Source of the DNA: Epinephelus fuscoguttatus | Lineage: Eukaryota; Chordata; Actinopteri; Perciformes; Serranidae | Assembly (NCBI RefSeq): GCF_011397635.1 | Contig: NC_064756.1 | Span: 34,276,996 to 34,340,995 of the forward strand | Direction of reading: 5' to 3' | DNA: 64,000 nt | Part shown: positions 34,290 through 47,100 of the stretch, piece by piece | Layout: every line of letters begins with the position of its first letter | Numbering within the stretch: position 1 is the first letter of the stretch | The notes under the pieces: generated by a model | Told to the model about the DNA's origin: nothing | Seen by the model: the letters and a program-made list of their open reading frames with translations, nothing else | Database searches by the model: none | Position numbers and translations under genes: made by a program

Positions 34290-34631
34290 TGGCTGTTCCT
34301 GCAGCCGGCCGCCTGGTGGCGCAGTGCGTCCTGCTCAGTGTGGCTCAGATGGAGCAGAGGAGGGAGGAGGCAGCAGAGGCAGAGCAGCCGCGCCACAGAC
34401 TCACAGTCCACATTTCCAGAGAAGACCGACACTCTGTTTCCCACCAACATTCTCTGTCGAGCTCGGGTAACAAAACAAGCGGAGCCGGACTCGTCCCGCT
34501 CTCCGGGATATTAGATTATCAGATTATTCCCAGGACGTGGTTTGCCCTTTATTCTCCCGGACGTCACCTGACACATAGAGCTCGCAGGATATATAAGTTA
34601 TTTACCGTAGCACAAGCGGAGATCCTGGAAG
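34290..34631 (+). promoter_or_regulatory. aplp2: aplp2 promoter and 5'UTR region
   Basis: CpG-containing, comparatively GC-rich sequence immediately before the aplp2 start codon. A CRE-like GGACGTCA is at 34559-34566 and a CTCF-like CCGCCTGGTGGCGC at 34309-34322. A TATATAA at 34590-34596 is only 36 bases before the ATG, too close to be the main TATA box unless the 5'UTR is very short. The start of transcription is not determined. Confidence 0.5.
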
Positions 34632-34703
34632 ATGGGTTCAGTCCCGGCGATATCTGTCCTTATTTTGGGCATTGTGGTTCCAGCGCTGGCCGGCTACATT
34701 GAG
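34632..34703 (+). CDS. aplp2: Amyloid beta precursor-like protein 2, exon 1 (signal peptide)
   Basis: The ATG at 34632 opens 24 codons, MGSVPAISVLILGIVVPALA then GYIE, followed by the donor GAG|GTATGT. The hydrophobic stretch is a signal peptide, and ALAGYIE is the mature N-terminus of APLP2 as I recall it. The position head to head with prdm10 fits the human order. APLP2 is a single-pass type I membrane protein of the APP family, acting in adhesion, synapse biology and metal/heparin binding. Only exon 1 is in the window. The short match makes this less certain than prdm10, but synteny supports it strongly. Confidence 0.82.
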
Positions 34704-35126
34704 GTATGTAATCTGAGGTGTTCTCTGATTTATGCTGTGCCATGGTTAGTCTGACTCGGATCTAAACACCAGTGTGTTTTCCACATGTAAAAGCAAATCT
34801 TTTGGGCCTGTATATGTGTCCTCCATACACATGAGGCATTTGTGACTAAGAGCTGCTGGTCTCTCTCTGTTATCCATCTTAAGGTTACAGTATATTTTTG
34901 TTTTTGTTTTGTACTTCTTCCCGACAAGGTTCACACACAAGTAGCGGAATTGATCAGACTGATTCTGTTAATAATGCAAGGATTTACATAATACTTTTGT
35001 TTTATAGTTTTAAAGGCTTTAACCTTGTTCATGGAGGCTGATATAAAATCGGATCTAGTTAAATATTAATGAGCTTGTTTTCAGGTCATTCTTCACCTCC
35101 CTCTTGAGCACTGATTGCAGTTTTTT

Positions 35127-35128
<2 letters not shown>

Positions 35129-35164
<36 letters not shown>
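35129..35164. repeat. (TG)18 microsatellite
   Basis: Thirty-six bases of uninterrupted TG in aplp2 intron 1. Confidence 0.95.
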
Positions 35165-35165
<1 letters not shown>

Positions 35166-35896
35166 CTTGAACAATGTGCTGGCTGAAAGGAAGGTGCTGT
35201 AACAAGAATTACAGCAGGGTTTGCTGCAGAGATCAAATGAAAGACAGCAGGCGCTTTGTCAGGCCTTTGGGGACACGCAGGACCTCTGCAATGGATCACA
35301 AACAGGATACTTCCTGCTGTGTAACAGCTAGTGTCCATCATGTGTAGCCTGTGGCCTGTATTATGTATTCTAAACAGAGAGGAGGAAATCCTTTACCTAG
35401 GTATTCAAACTCCAGCTTTTCCTGTGTCAACAGGTTGGTCCCCCTCTCACACCAGACACTGGATCAGTGGTGTAGTGGTGGTTGGTGAGGTTGGTGTGCT
35501 ACTAGATGGGTAGGTTTCAGATGAGGAAGTGGGTATACTGTCCTATATGTTCCAGTTTCTTTTTGGCTGATGGTGGCTATACTGTGAACACCCAGAAAGA
35601 GAAGTGGGTATACCCCACATACTCACTATGCCACTGCCTGTGATGCAGGCAGGCCCCTCTAAGTGTATTATATGTCTTTGTTGTCATTATAAATTAATCT
35701 GTGAAAACACTGCACATGAGTCCATTTGTTAGACATGTAGGACCTCCTTTACAAACACACCCACTCACACACATGCACACACTCCTCACCTGTCCTATTT
35801 TCACTGCTGGATCACCAGTTGTCTCTGGACACTGACGCCTGCAGTGTCAGACTTGTGTGTCATCGGATAACAATGCACCCGTTTTCAGAGCAAACT

Positions 35897-35918
35897 CCCC
35901 ACCCCCACCCCCACCCCC
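35897..35918 (-). other. Potential G-quadruplex (four G runs)
   Basis: The plus strand is CCCC followed by three ACCCCC units, so the minus strand has four runs of at least four G separated by single T. This satisfies the standard G-quadruplex pattern with one-base loops, the most stable kind. It is on the template strand of the aplp2 intron. Confidence 0.75.
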
Positions 35919-36622
35919 TCAGAGGGTAAACGCAAGTGCTCCTGCTCACTGCTGAAGCGACCATGACAAAACATTTTAACAAGACGTCTCCTCCTGGCAC
36001 TGCTGTGCAAAGTGGTTATCAGAGAATGTTCCCCTCTATCCTGCATTTGCGACAAAAACCTCGGCCATTTTGAGGCAGTATTGGCTGGCATTGTGTGGAG
36101 GGGAAATAATGGTTATTATGTCCCCAACAAAATCTATGCTGCTGCACTCTCTCTACAAAGACCTGTCCCCTCTGCAATGATTGTCTCCTCAGTCAGCCTT
36201 CCTAACCACACAGACGTGCTGGTCGATACTGGACAGACTCTCCTGAGATGATTAATGGATGAAATCAATGAATTTTCCTGATCAGTCACCCAGATTAAAT
36301 TGAGAAATTTATGGGGTCTGTTGGGCGCTTTGACTTAAAAGTGCATGCTGAGGATTCCTGTGGTTTAATCAATGGCTGTCCTGAAGGACAAGGCTTTTTT
36401 CTTTGTTTGATTTGACATTTGTATTTGCAGTAAAACATCACATGTGTCAAATACGGATACGTAGCACTCTATCTACAGGAAAACTTGAAGTGGAAATACC
36501 TGAATATACACCTGTAGGGAAGAACACAGATATGAACAGTTGAGATAGAAGAGAGCAAATCCTAAAAGGTGGCTGTTTACATTTAGAAGATTTATGACAG
36601 GTTACATCTTTACTTAAAGGAA

Positions 36623-37362
36623 ACATGTGTAGGATATAGTGGTACCTAACAGTGAGGGTTGCAGATCACAGCCAGCAGAAACTTCTCCCATGTGCCAAGC
36701 ATGAGCACCTTGTTAGGATTCTGTCAGTGTTCATTATTCAGGAGGTTTTTACTGGAAGCTAAAATATTTGCAGAGTTCTCCTCCTCTCCAAAACAAACAG
36801 ACAAGGTGATTAAAACTGGTAAAACCACTGAATAAAACAGTTTTAAGTTACATGTACAAATCAGTGTTTCTCCTACGCTGCAGAAGGGCTGCTAGCCTGG
36901 CACCTGCTAATGAGTGCTCACCTTTTTTCTCTGATAGCTTAAGATCCAGACGTTCAGGAGGTTTTAAGCAGGTGTGGAATTTTCCGCAGAGGTCTCCTCC
37001 TCTACAAAAAAAACTGACTCCGTGATTCAAATCAAGCGCTGACTACAGCAGTTTCATGTTAAAATGAATCAGTTTTTTCTGATGCTGGATGTTGCTGAAG
37101 GGCTACTAACTATGGTGGCCAAAGTGAAAACATAATTGGCCCTATCCAGAGCCAGTGTTAAGTATGTCTGTTCTGGGCCCCTGTAGCATGGTGGTGCAAT
37201 ATGGTGGTCTCTGTGGATGAGGACCTGCTTCTTATATAGATATAAACAGCAACTTTAAGGTAATGAGAAAGTGATTCTTATTTTCAGGTGCTTATACACT
37301 AAAGGAAACATACTTATTATAAATAATTTCTACTAATATAAACCCCTAAATCCTACACACTG
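36623..37362. mobile_element. MITE-like repeat with GTGTAGGAT inverted ends
   Basis: The left end ACATGTGTAGGATATAGTGG and the inverse of the right end CAGTGTGTAGGATTTAGGGG are alike. Sequence of this kind (TGTGTAGGATTTAGTGG) is a widespread terminal inverted repeat in fish genomes as I recall. The interior has two similar blocks (GGAGGTTTT.., CTCCTCCTCT.., AAACAGTTTTAAG/CAGCAGTTTCATG). No coding capacity. The target duplication is unclear, so the ends may be off by a few bases. Confidence 0.6.
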
Positions 37363-37935
37363 GACTTGTAACAAAATAACAGATTACAGATTCACCATCA
37401 AGTTAAAAATCAACATGTCCTTTTCTCAGTGGGCACTAATGAAGCCAAAGCTGTGTTGCCCTTTCCTGCCTATTTCTCAATTGTTTGAACCATGTCAGGG
37501 CTCTACAGTCATAAACAAACTGCCTGCTGTTGCTGTTATTTGTCAGTGTAGCTGCTGGTGTGTGCGGACTGGGCCCTGCTGATGAGCTTGTGGACACACA
37601 GCTGAGGTAGATATTGCTGTGTTGACATGCTGACTGCACTCCCCTGGACCTTGAGCTTGAATTTACGAGCCGGTGAGAGCTCCTCAGAGACGCACTCACT
37701 GTTGGTCAGGGGTGGTTTATTCCCTCCACTCCACCTCTCTCCTTCCATTGTTCCTCATCTCTTTGTGTACTGCGATTGTCGAGGTGTCATCGGATCGTGG
37801 CCGCCGTCTTGTTTCGCAATTCCTCCTTTTTTCAAGCATTTCGGGATAAGCCAGCTACTTCAGCTGTGTAAACGGTTTTTGTTTTGTCAGATACCTGCGA
37901 GAGTGCCAGATTGTGAGCTTTTTGTTTCTTCAGCT

Positions 37936-37950
37936 CCCCCCCCCCCCCCC
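37936..37950. repeat. C15 homopolymer
   Basis: Fifteen consecutive C; the exact length may be uncertain in the assembly. Confidence 0.9.
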
Positions 37951-40796
37951 ATCTGAGCATCTCTGTGTCGCAGGTTTTACAGTCTGCAGTGGCTTCAAAA
38001 GAGGTTTTGCCCTGGTGATTTTCACCTCTTTACTCTGTGTCTTGACTTATAATTTCACATTCCTTTTTGTAAACAAGAAGCATTTTTTTTTCAGTTTCAC
38101 TCGCTCGTGGAGAATCTAGGGTGAGCAGCTGTGTCTTTTCTGGAGCTAATTCAGAAATAGGGTGCAGGCTACAACCACATAGCAGGTTTACCCAGAGAAT
38201 TGCATCACACTGAGGCATTCACTGATATGACTCCCACTGGATTAATGGAATACAGAATATCTGGAACGGTTAATACATTCGGTACATTTTATTCTCTGCT
38301 GACTTAAGCAAGCAGAGATTATGACACACAGTGTAAAAATGATGTTATGCAACACAGAATCATAAAAAAAATGTTGGTGTCACATATATCAACATGTGTC
38401 TAAATTCAGGGCAAGATTGAGCTTGTATGGAAAAGACTTGTTTAAAAATGGCAGCATTAACTTATTCTGGTGGAGTGACTTTGGCTTTTTAGGGTCTGTT
38501 TGCAAACATAGACTAGTCAGAGTGGCCCCAGAGGAGTGGACAAGCAGGTCCAATCAACAGAAGTGCAGAAATGCTGGATACTTTTTGCATAGCAAGAGGA
38601 AGAAAAAAATGACTGTGGCGCTGTGCTTATTGCTCTTTGGTTGCAGCCCTCTTGCAGCAGCAGTTTTCCTCTTATCATCTTAAGTCTTAATGCGTGCTTG
38701 GCTGTGTGTTCTTGTAGGTGAGCACTGATATTAAAGTGTGCTCCTGTGTGCCTCCATGTGTGTATTTGCTCTGGATATGGGCTGATAGTGAACAATTGCA
38801 TGTGAATGAATGCCCCCAGTTGGCTGTGATTGTCGGGGCGGGTGCTATGGAGCCATCTCTTAGCAGGGCTGAATGATTCCCTATGAGGGCCTTTTGTGTG
38901 CCCCCTGAAAAGCTAGGACAACCCAGGGTGTCGTTACAATACAAAGGTGATCAAGATACCAAGCAGAGTCGGAAGCAAAGGCAGACTGTTGGTGATGTTT
39001 CACGCCTGGAAAAAAAAACAGAACAACAATCAGTAGCACTTGCATTTGATAATGATCTCTCAATAGATCGTTGTGGGTGGTGGAGCACAGCCTTCTGTAG
39101 GCTGTCTCTTCTTGTCTCTAAGCTGTAAAGATTGTCTCTTTTACTTCCATGTTCTGCTGTGTCAGTCAAGTTGAAGGCAGCGGCATGTGCTCCATCAGGC
39201 AAGAATCAGCCTCACTCGCCCTTGAATTTGTAGATTAGCACCTAAAACCTTGCTTTCAATTGTAGGGACAGCCCCGTATCCCTGTGAATCCTCTTAGTGA
39301 CAAGAAACACTGGGTGCTTATAGATCTGCAAAGGGAAAGGTACTAATCCCACAGCCCTACCCTTCTCTGTCTGCTCATACACACACTCATACGCTCACTC
39401 AGTTCACTCCCCCACTCACCCACTCATTCAGTCAAACCCTCATTTCTAAGCTCTGCAGAGGAAAACTGACTTTGAAGTAGCACAGAACAATGTGAGTCAC
39501 CTGCGTGTAATATAATATCAGTGGTGTTCGCTCAACATTGAAGTTTGATCTGTGCTCTGTGACTAACAGTGGGAAGGGATGTCTGATTGAATCTGAGCCC
39601 TTAATCTCCGTCCTTAAATTTCCTCAAAGAGGCCTTCCTGCCACTCGGTTCATCTACAGTTTTCTGTCTCTGTCTTCTTTTCACCGCCCTGGCTGTTTCT
39701 TCCTCCATGCCCATGCATGTCTCCTGGAGCGATTCCATCGACAGACACACTCTCAGCTCATCCTGGGGATTTAAATAGAGAGGCCTCATCAGGCGAGCCT
39801 TGTTCTCACGGTGCCAGGCTTTGTCTCCGGGGCTCTGCGTGTGCTCTAATTATCCCACGTGAGCGGAGTTGCCTCCTTTTTTTGCAACTGGAAATGCATG
39901 CTTGTGCGTCTGTGTATGCCTCTGAAATATGTGTGTGTGTTTTTGTATGCCTGAATTCTCTTACCGCTCAGCTCATCACATATTTAGTCAGTTTTTCTCA
40001 GTGAAAGATCCTGGGCGGCGGGGACTTGGCGCGGAGTGAGTGGGTTCAAAACGGCACACTCCTGACTGCACATCGCTTAAGTTGCACTAGGCCTCCTGCC
40101 ATATGTAGGCCAATCTGCACAGCCTCGACAATCCTCCCCATGTATACGCAGCCAACGTAAGCGCCATTACACCTGAGTCTGTGTGTTTTCGACAATAGCT
40201 TGGCTCAGCATGGCTGCATGAGAATTCCTTTTGTCAGTTTATATGCCAGAGTGCTCAGGAATGCATAGCCCGAAGTGCAAACGGCTTGCTGTATTGTGCA
40301 GCAAGCGACTCTCTTCCTGTGATAGCACTATGAGAGTGAGAGAGTGACTATACACTCTGACTAGTTCAGTAGACAAAAACATCCTCTTAAATCCCTTTGA
40401 AAGGAGTCCTGCCATTCTAGACTTTATTTTTTAATGCATTTTCTGTTTGAGAATGAGAAGACATTCAATGTAGGTGGGTTAAACCCTGTCACCCCCTACT
40501 CAGTCTGTGTGTGTGTGTCCCTGTGGCTCAGTGAGTCACTCTTGCTGCTTGGGTTTTTCTTCCCATGAATAAAATATCTGATGTGCTATCTGTGAGTTAT
40601 AGTGCACTTGCACCTCTTCTTATGGCCCCACCTATCTCTTCCTCAGTCCCTGTCTGTCCATATATGAGGGAGGCTTTGTTTGCTTTCCCCTCCCTGTCTT
40701 ATTCATGTGTGCAGCTCTCATTTTTGTAAGATCAGTGAGTCATACGTAGGCTCTAGCAAGGCATGTGCACTGATTCATCTGGCTGTTAAAAAAAAA

Positions 40797-40814
40797 TAAA
40801 TAAATAAATAAATA
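40797..40814. repeat. (AAAT)n short tandem repeat
   Basis: About four to five AAAT units following an A run in aplp2 intron 1. Confidence 0.85.
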
Positions 40815-41769
40815 GAATAGAGGCAGGCAGCTAAACAATCAAAGAGCCAGTGTAACTGTGTGCCAGGCACTGGTTCCTGCTGTTTCCATGCTCAGCTGCA
40901 CCAGAAATTGTGGTAAGAGCATAAATTACTCAAGGGCTGTTTTTACTCGTGTTTGAACCCACCTTCAACTGAATTTTGCCTCACTTGTCAAACAAGAGCA
41001 TTCAAATCAGACCCAGTTTTCCAAACTCCAGTTATCATTGATGTGTCTTTTCTTAGCACGTTGTTTATTTTGTGTCTTTGTCTCTTTCTCTGTGAAAGCT
41101 TGAGCGTGTGGATGGGTCTGTCTGTCTTTGTGCATCATATGTCTCCGCCTTTCCTTTTCTCTGGGTGTGCGTGCAGCACACCGGGAGGCCATTTTTTGAT
41201 GTTTTGTGTCTTGGTATCACTTTCAGCGGTCTTCAGGGTCATGATCGAGGACTGTCATACCCACAGCTTCTATTTTTTAGTAGTTTCGAGGTGATTTGAG
41301 AGCCACGAGAAGTCCCTCTTTTAACTTGTCTGCATGCCCAGGTACAAACACAGTGCCACAGTTTTATTGCTGAAGGAAAATGGGGGAGGAGGTTTTGCTC
41401 TTGCCTTGATAAGCTGGATGGATGACTGGCAGGCTGCCTGGCTGCTATAGTGCTCTGTTTTGCTGAGCAACGCTGCACAAATACACCATCCATTGCCAGG
41501 GAAAACAGAACATGTTAGTTCCAGCTCCCTCCCTTTCCATCTTCCTGCTCACCGAGCTTCCTTCATATCCCTCCTGTCTTTACCCCCGTGCCAGTAGTGG
41601 AAATGGTATCATCCAGACTGGAACCAACAGTGGTGTGAAGTCCATCCTGGTTCTTTTTTTCTGAAGTTTATCCTTTTTTTCCCCAGGAGAGTGGGGGGAA
41701 ATGAAAATGTCAGAATGGTAAGAGATAGAAGCAGTGCAGTGTAACTGTATACCCCCAGAGAGAGGGCTG

Positions 41770-41770
<1 letters not shown>

Positions 41771-41806
<36 letters not shown>
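41771..41806. repeat. (GCT)12 trinucleotide repeat
   Basis: Twelve pure GCT units in aplp2 intron 1. It reads as polycysteine or polyleucine in chance frames, and no exon is supported around it. Confidence 0.95.
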
Positions 41807-42878
41807 ACTCGAGCTATGTGACGGCCCTGTTAGCAGGCTGTCTGATACAGCACTTTCTCAAGGAGAAGGTGGCCAAGGACAAACAGCAGCTCTGTAGGAT
41901 GGTCCACTTGAGACTCAGACAGAACAAGGGGAGATTTCACCTATGTGGGGGGGAAGAGACAAAGGGATACACTAGCATTCTACCTTAAACTTCTGAGGCA
42001 CAGCAATATTTTTTTCCTGTAATAGAAGTTATATGATTTTTTTCTTTGAGTTTTCCTCCTACTAATGTATAAGCTCCTGCCTTCATGGACTGTAATTAAT
42101 TCAATCAGAGGTGTTCATGCATGATGAAGAGTTGAAGCCTGCAATCCCCTCCCTGCCCTCATAGAAGCAATAAAAAGGAGGAGGTTTGTGTATTGTATAA
42201 TTTAAGGAGAAGGCGAAACGTAAATGAGAGTTAAACCCGGCTGGAATTCATTGGACATAATTTCCTCAGTCTAAAATAGGAAACCCCAGATGACTGAGTG
42301 GGGGAAATTAATGTAGCTTGAATGCTAGCAGGAAACCCTGGGAAATAAAGGACACTCACAGACACACAAACAGACTGTGACATATAATTTGACTGAGAGC
42401 ATATGCAGCAACTCCCTGTTCTGCCTCAGTCTGTAATTCCCGTTATTTCCCTTGCATCAACTGCACATACATTTTAAGGAATACAGATTTATTATGCAGA
42501 AAAAATAACTTTGCAGAAGTCAAAAGCATAGAACAGACAGTTGAAAGACTAAAAGTAACAATTATTTTCACCACTGATTTATGTGTTTGTTTATTTGTTT
42601 GTTTCAATGAATTGCAAACTCACAATATTGTGAAAAATGCTTATCACAAGGCCCTAGAGCCTGAGCTGTGGTGGCTTATTTTGTCCAATCAACAGTTTAA
42701 AACCCAGAGGTATACAGTTTGTAATGATGCAAAAGAAAGAAAAAAGCAAATCCTCATATGTGATAAGCCTTGAATACTTGAACTAGGAATGTTTGGCATT
42801 TTTGCTTTCAAAATGACTTGACAGATTAATTATTTATGAAAATGATCAGTTAATCGACTAATTTATTCATCAACTAAA

Positions 42879-44155
42879 GGCTAGTTCACATTACATGATT
42901 TTCACCCTGATTTTGCGTCGCAGAGATTATCATAATCTTTTGAGTGTTCATACCTGGCGACATGCGTTTCTGTCAGCGGGAGTCTCACCAACTGCGTTAC
43001 GACCTGTGTGTGCACACCACAAGATTTCTCCACCGAGCCCTCGCTGACAGAGCCCCAGATAACGCGGTGACGTCACCAAACTCCGTTTTTTAACTTGGGC
43101 ACGACACATTGTAAAGGCATGGATATTCTTCCTAGTTTTAAATCAGATCTGCATCCTGGGCCTGGGTCCAAACACAACGCGCTCCCCGTGATCCTGTGGA
43201 CGCTGCCATTGTTGTTGTTGCTCGCTGGCTTGTTAGTGTTGCCAGATCTTGGGAGAGAAACAAACAAGCAGGGCTATGGAAACAAGCCCAAAAAAAGCGA
43301 CTATCATGCATTTAAATAACTTATTAGATGGATATATAGAGAGAAAGGTGAAGTTTAGAGAGCTAGCCCAAATAAACAGCTCCACTTTCACTTATTAGCC
43401 CAAAGTCGCGACTAATAAGGGGACCTGGCAACCCTGCACTTGTCCTCCTCACATTTCTCCCGTCCTCGTGCGTGCTGACATGGGACATATCCCGCCTCTC
43501 ATTGGCTGATGCTCTTTGTCAGTCGTGTCAGACTTCTCCAGTTTTCTAGCATGCCAGATATCCAGTCCCAGTCACAGAGGGGGCAACTTGCTCGTAGGCT
43601 TGTTCACACATGAGGACTCATCGTGGCAGACTACCTGCCGACTCACCTCCGACCCAAGGTGGCTCTCAAGATCCTCTGCGACGTCAGAATCGCTGTGAAA
43701 ATTGTGTAGTATGAACTAGGCTAGGCTTAAGACTAAGTTCACATGATGCGCTGTCGGGAGTCTTCTAGTTGAGGTTTCCACACTTGTAATGTGAAAACCT
43801 GTTGACTGACCAGCAACAGTGGGTTCACACACCGTAATATCTTTCACCAGGAGGAATACCTAATGAGTATGTCTGGTCTCTTTACTACATTTTGTCACCG
43901 AATCCCACACATCCTCTAGGTCTAGTCAGTAATGTCCCTGACAGGTCCAGATATTTAGTCTTTGTGATATCTAGGATGTGTCTGCTATGCATTGGTTAGC
44001 CTTGCTCGCATCTTAAAACGGTTCACACATAGCACCCAAGCACTGTTTTGCAGAGCCAATGCCGATTTGCCTCAGGTCCGGGGCTTTGTTGGGGAGCTCC
44101 AAAAACTGTCAGCGAGTGGAAAATCAGGGCTTCAGTCATGTAGTGTGAGCTAGGA
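42879..44155. mobile_element. Two related MITE-like elements (TAGTTCACAC.. family) side by side
   Basis: Element 1 (42879-43721) starts GGCTAGTTCACATTACATGA and its inverse right end reads GCCTAGTTCATACTACACAA. Element 2 (about 43735-44155) has a right end whose inverse, CCTAGCTCACACTACATGAC, resembles the left end of element 1, followed by the shared words CCCTGATTTT and CGCTGACAG. They are therefore members of one family, probably in opposite orientations. The superfamily is not determined (PIF/Harbinger is a guess). No transposase. Confidence 0.55.
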
Positions 44156-47100
44156 ATTATTGTTTCTGCATCGCACAGTTCCCTAAGCGTGTCCCATTGC
44201 ATGGTGTGTGTATCTGTGTGTGTGCTGTGTGTTACTGCATGCTCAAGGCCTAATTGTAGGCAGCATATTTAGCATTCTCCACCAGACCTCCTTCCAGCCA
44301 GATCAGGCAGTGGCTGAGCTATGACCCTATTATCCTTGTATCTTTCTTATTAATTCTCTAACTAATGACCAGTAGAGGATTCCATTATCTGTCACAAAAA
44401 CTTATTATAAGACCATTCGCACTGAAACATCCATGGGAAATGACTCCTATAGCAACAATGATTGTGCATCAAAGCATGAATTCTGAGGGCTGTCAGATCG
44501 TGAGCTGAAGGAGTACTCGTCATTTGACATCACGTGTACATTTTTTGTTACAACCATTTCCACTTTGCGTAATAGTGCCCTGAAATGGCACTTTTTTCAT
44601 CACAAAGCTGCACCTCAGGAATACTGTAGCCGTGCACCTCTATCAGCCATTTTGATCTGAGATAAAAACCAATCAAGCACTCTAGAGAATTCCATTAGTT
44701 TGATGAGATATGAATATAGCTCCGAGCGCAAATCTGAAATAGTCTGCTGTTTTCAGACAAACCCATTAAAAGTCATTTGATCTTCTGCAGCTAATTATAG
44801 AGCCTTCTGAGCAGCTAGCCTCCTTCACCGGACTCCACCCCCTCCATTCCCCACCTACCCTCCAACCGCTCCCTTCAGTGTTCATCACATCCCCTCCTTA
44901 TGTTTCAGGAGCCTATTTAGCGTCACTGCGCTATTATTGAGGTGCTGGGAGCTGAGAGGTGGCCCAGTCATGCGAGGGCTCAGGGATTTGTCTGCCTTAT
45001 AGTCGCTGTCATGGTGCTGGTTTGGATTTGGGATCTCTCCCCCCCAGAGAGGTAATAGGATGCAGCAGAGGGGTCAGTCTTGAGCTGTGGACTATAGGGA
45101 AAGACGCAGGAGGTGGGGGAGCAAGGTCAATCGATTGACAAAAAGCGAGTGTAGTAGACAGGCTCAGAGATGGATGCTCCTGCTGTGTCTTTTCCATAGA
45201 GACATGACTGATTAGCTGTTGGCCTCAGCATGTCTCACTAGAGTTATACTCTTCACTGGTCTGATTGTAATCCCTCCGCCCCCTCCCCAGAGGACAGGCT
45301 GAGGGAGGGCAAAGCAGGGCTTAATGACAGATAAGCATATCTACATTACATCCATCATTTTCCCCGGGTAAAGATGGCCTCCCTTTCATTGCCCGGAGCC
45401 TCACAGGCTAATGCACACACGTGGCTTGTGTCTCTGCTTCACTGCTCTGCGTCTGCAGGAGGGAAAAAGAAGCAGGGAGCTCTGCAATCAGAGTATAGAT
45501 TCATTTAAAATCAGCTTGGGTGGTCGTGGGAGAATGGCACTGCATGCAGGCACCAGAGTCACACTCGGCTGCTGTCCATAACTTACTCCCAAGTCAGGTT
45601 GAGTGTCATCACTATGACTGAAAATTGTAATGCAACCTCAGATGATGGCAATACAATTTCTTGAAACTGACAGTTTTGAAAATTCAATATGTTCTTGACA
45701 GTATGTTCTCTGAGGTGAAAAACATTTTCACATCATCTCCACAGGGCTTCAAGTATGAATTTGAAATATCTGAATGATAAAAGCCATCTCGCAGGTAACA
45801 TTCAGCAAAAGATATAGGTCCCTATGTCTGGTCGAAGTGCAGGTGTGAGTGCACCAACTGCATCCTCAGTGTGTCTTGTTTTCCAGTCGCTCAGACCACA
45901 TTTGGAGGTGGCTGCATGTGACCATGTTGTTTCAGCAGTTTGTATGCCAATGTTTCATGGGCCACATTGAAGGACCACCTACTCAGCTGACATCCTTGCT
46001 TATCAGAAAACTGTTGCTGGTACAGTTGCACAGACACAGAGCTGAAGGATTGTCTTGGGAGCCACTGTACTCCTAGCTAACAGTCAGTTCCACATCTGCC
46101 CAGTTAGCACAAGCAAACACTGCAGCAGCAGCTGTTTAATGGTCTTAACAAACTCACACCAACGCTGAAACTGCTCAGCGTTGTCATTAAAGTCCCCAAT
46201 AACCACTAGGTAACTTTAGCCGTGTGATTCATAATGTTAGCTCTGTATGTATGTGTGGCTGAGCAGACACTTACCAACTGTCCCCAGCACGGAGCTCACA
46301 CCAACCCAGTGGTCTCCTAGGAGTGCTTGTCCTCTGTGTGCTTGATAAACAGAGAGAGAAAGAGAGAGGGGAGCAGGGAGGGGCTGTGAATCAATACGCT
46401 GTATGCAGCCCAACAATTCAATGAAATCTTACTCATTTTACATACAAAAGGATGTAAGTGTGCCTATAGCATGACAATCTGACAATGCATTTGTTCTTTG
46501 CAAACAGATGATTGTTTATTTGCATATAAAAAGTGAATTGAGATCCTATCACAAGTAGTCACTGGAGATGCATGTGGAGATGCATTCTAACGCCAGGTGT
46601 GAACAGACAGATATAGAGCTTTTGTGGTCAGACCACTGGAGACATATGTTAATACCAGGTAGGAACAGGCTCTCGGAGTTCATGGCTTCACGTGCCTCAG
46701 TGCTTCAGTGCTTCACATTTGAGAAACAGAGAACCATTTGGTGTTTTTTTGTTGCCTGATACATTACCTAAATAAATAACGGTAAATTTCTTGTCCATTA
46801 ATTTTTTTTGTAGTGAGGCAGCAGTTGATGTTTGCACTTTTTTACTGTGTTTTTGTAGCATCGAATCCAAAGATGTTAAAATTAGTTACAGCATCAAAGT
46901 CAAAACTCTGGTATCATGCCAGTACTAGTAAGGTCAATAACCTCCTCCTCTCTTTCAGCATTCCCACGCAGTACATCTGTCACCCACTATCATTTCATGT
47001 TGTCAGATCTTTTGGAAACATTGCATGTCCTTGATCTGGTACTTTCTCCTGCAGTTCTTTGGCTGGTCTCCTGCTCCAGCGTGGCCTCATCACATCTCAT

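Noticed and set aside
34590-34596. TATATAA as the aplp2 TATA box
   Set aside because: Only 36 bases before the start codon, leaving almost no 5'UTR; mammalian APLP2 is recalled as TATA-less.
34193-34702. 169-residue plus-strand open frame overlapping aplp2 exon 1
   Set aside because: It reads the CpG-rich promoter in a different frame. The 24-codon frame ending at a good donor with the ALAGYIE end is the real one.
41734-41988. Polycysteine protein
   Set aside because: Produced by the GCT repeat; no exon evidence.
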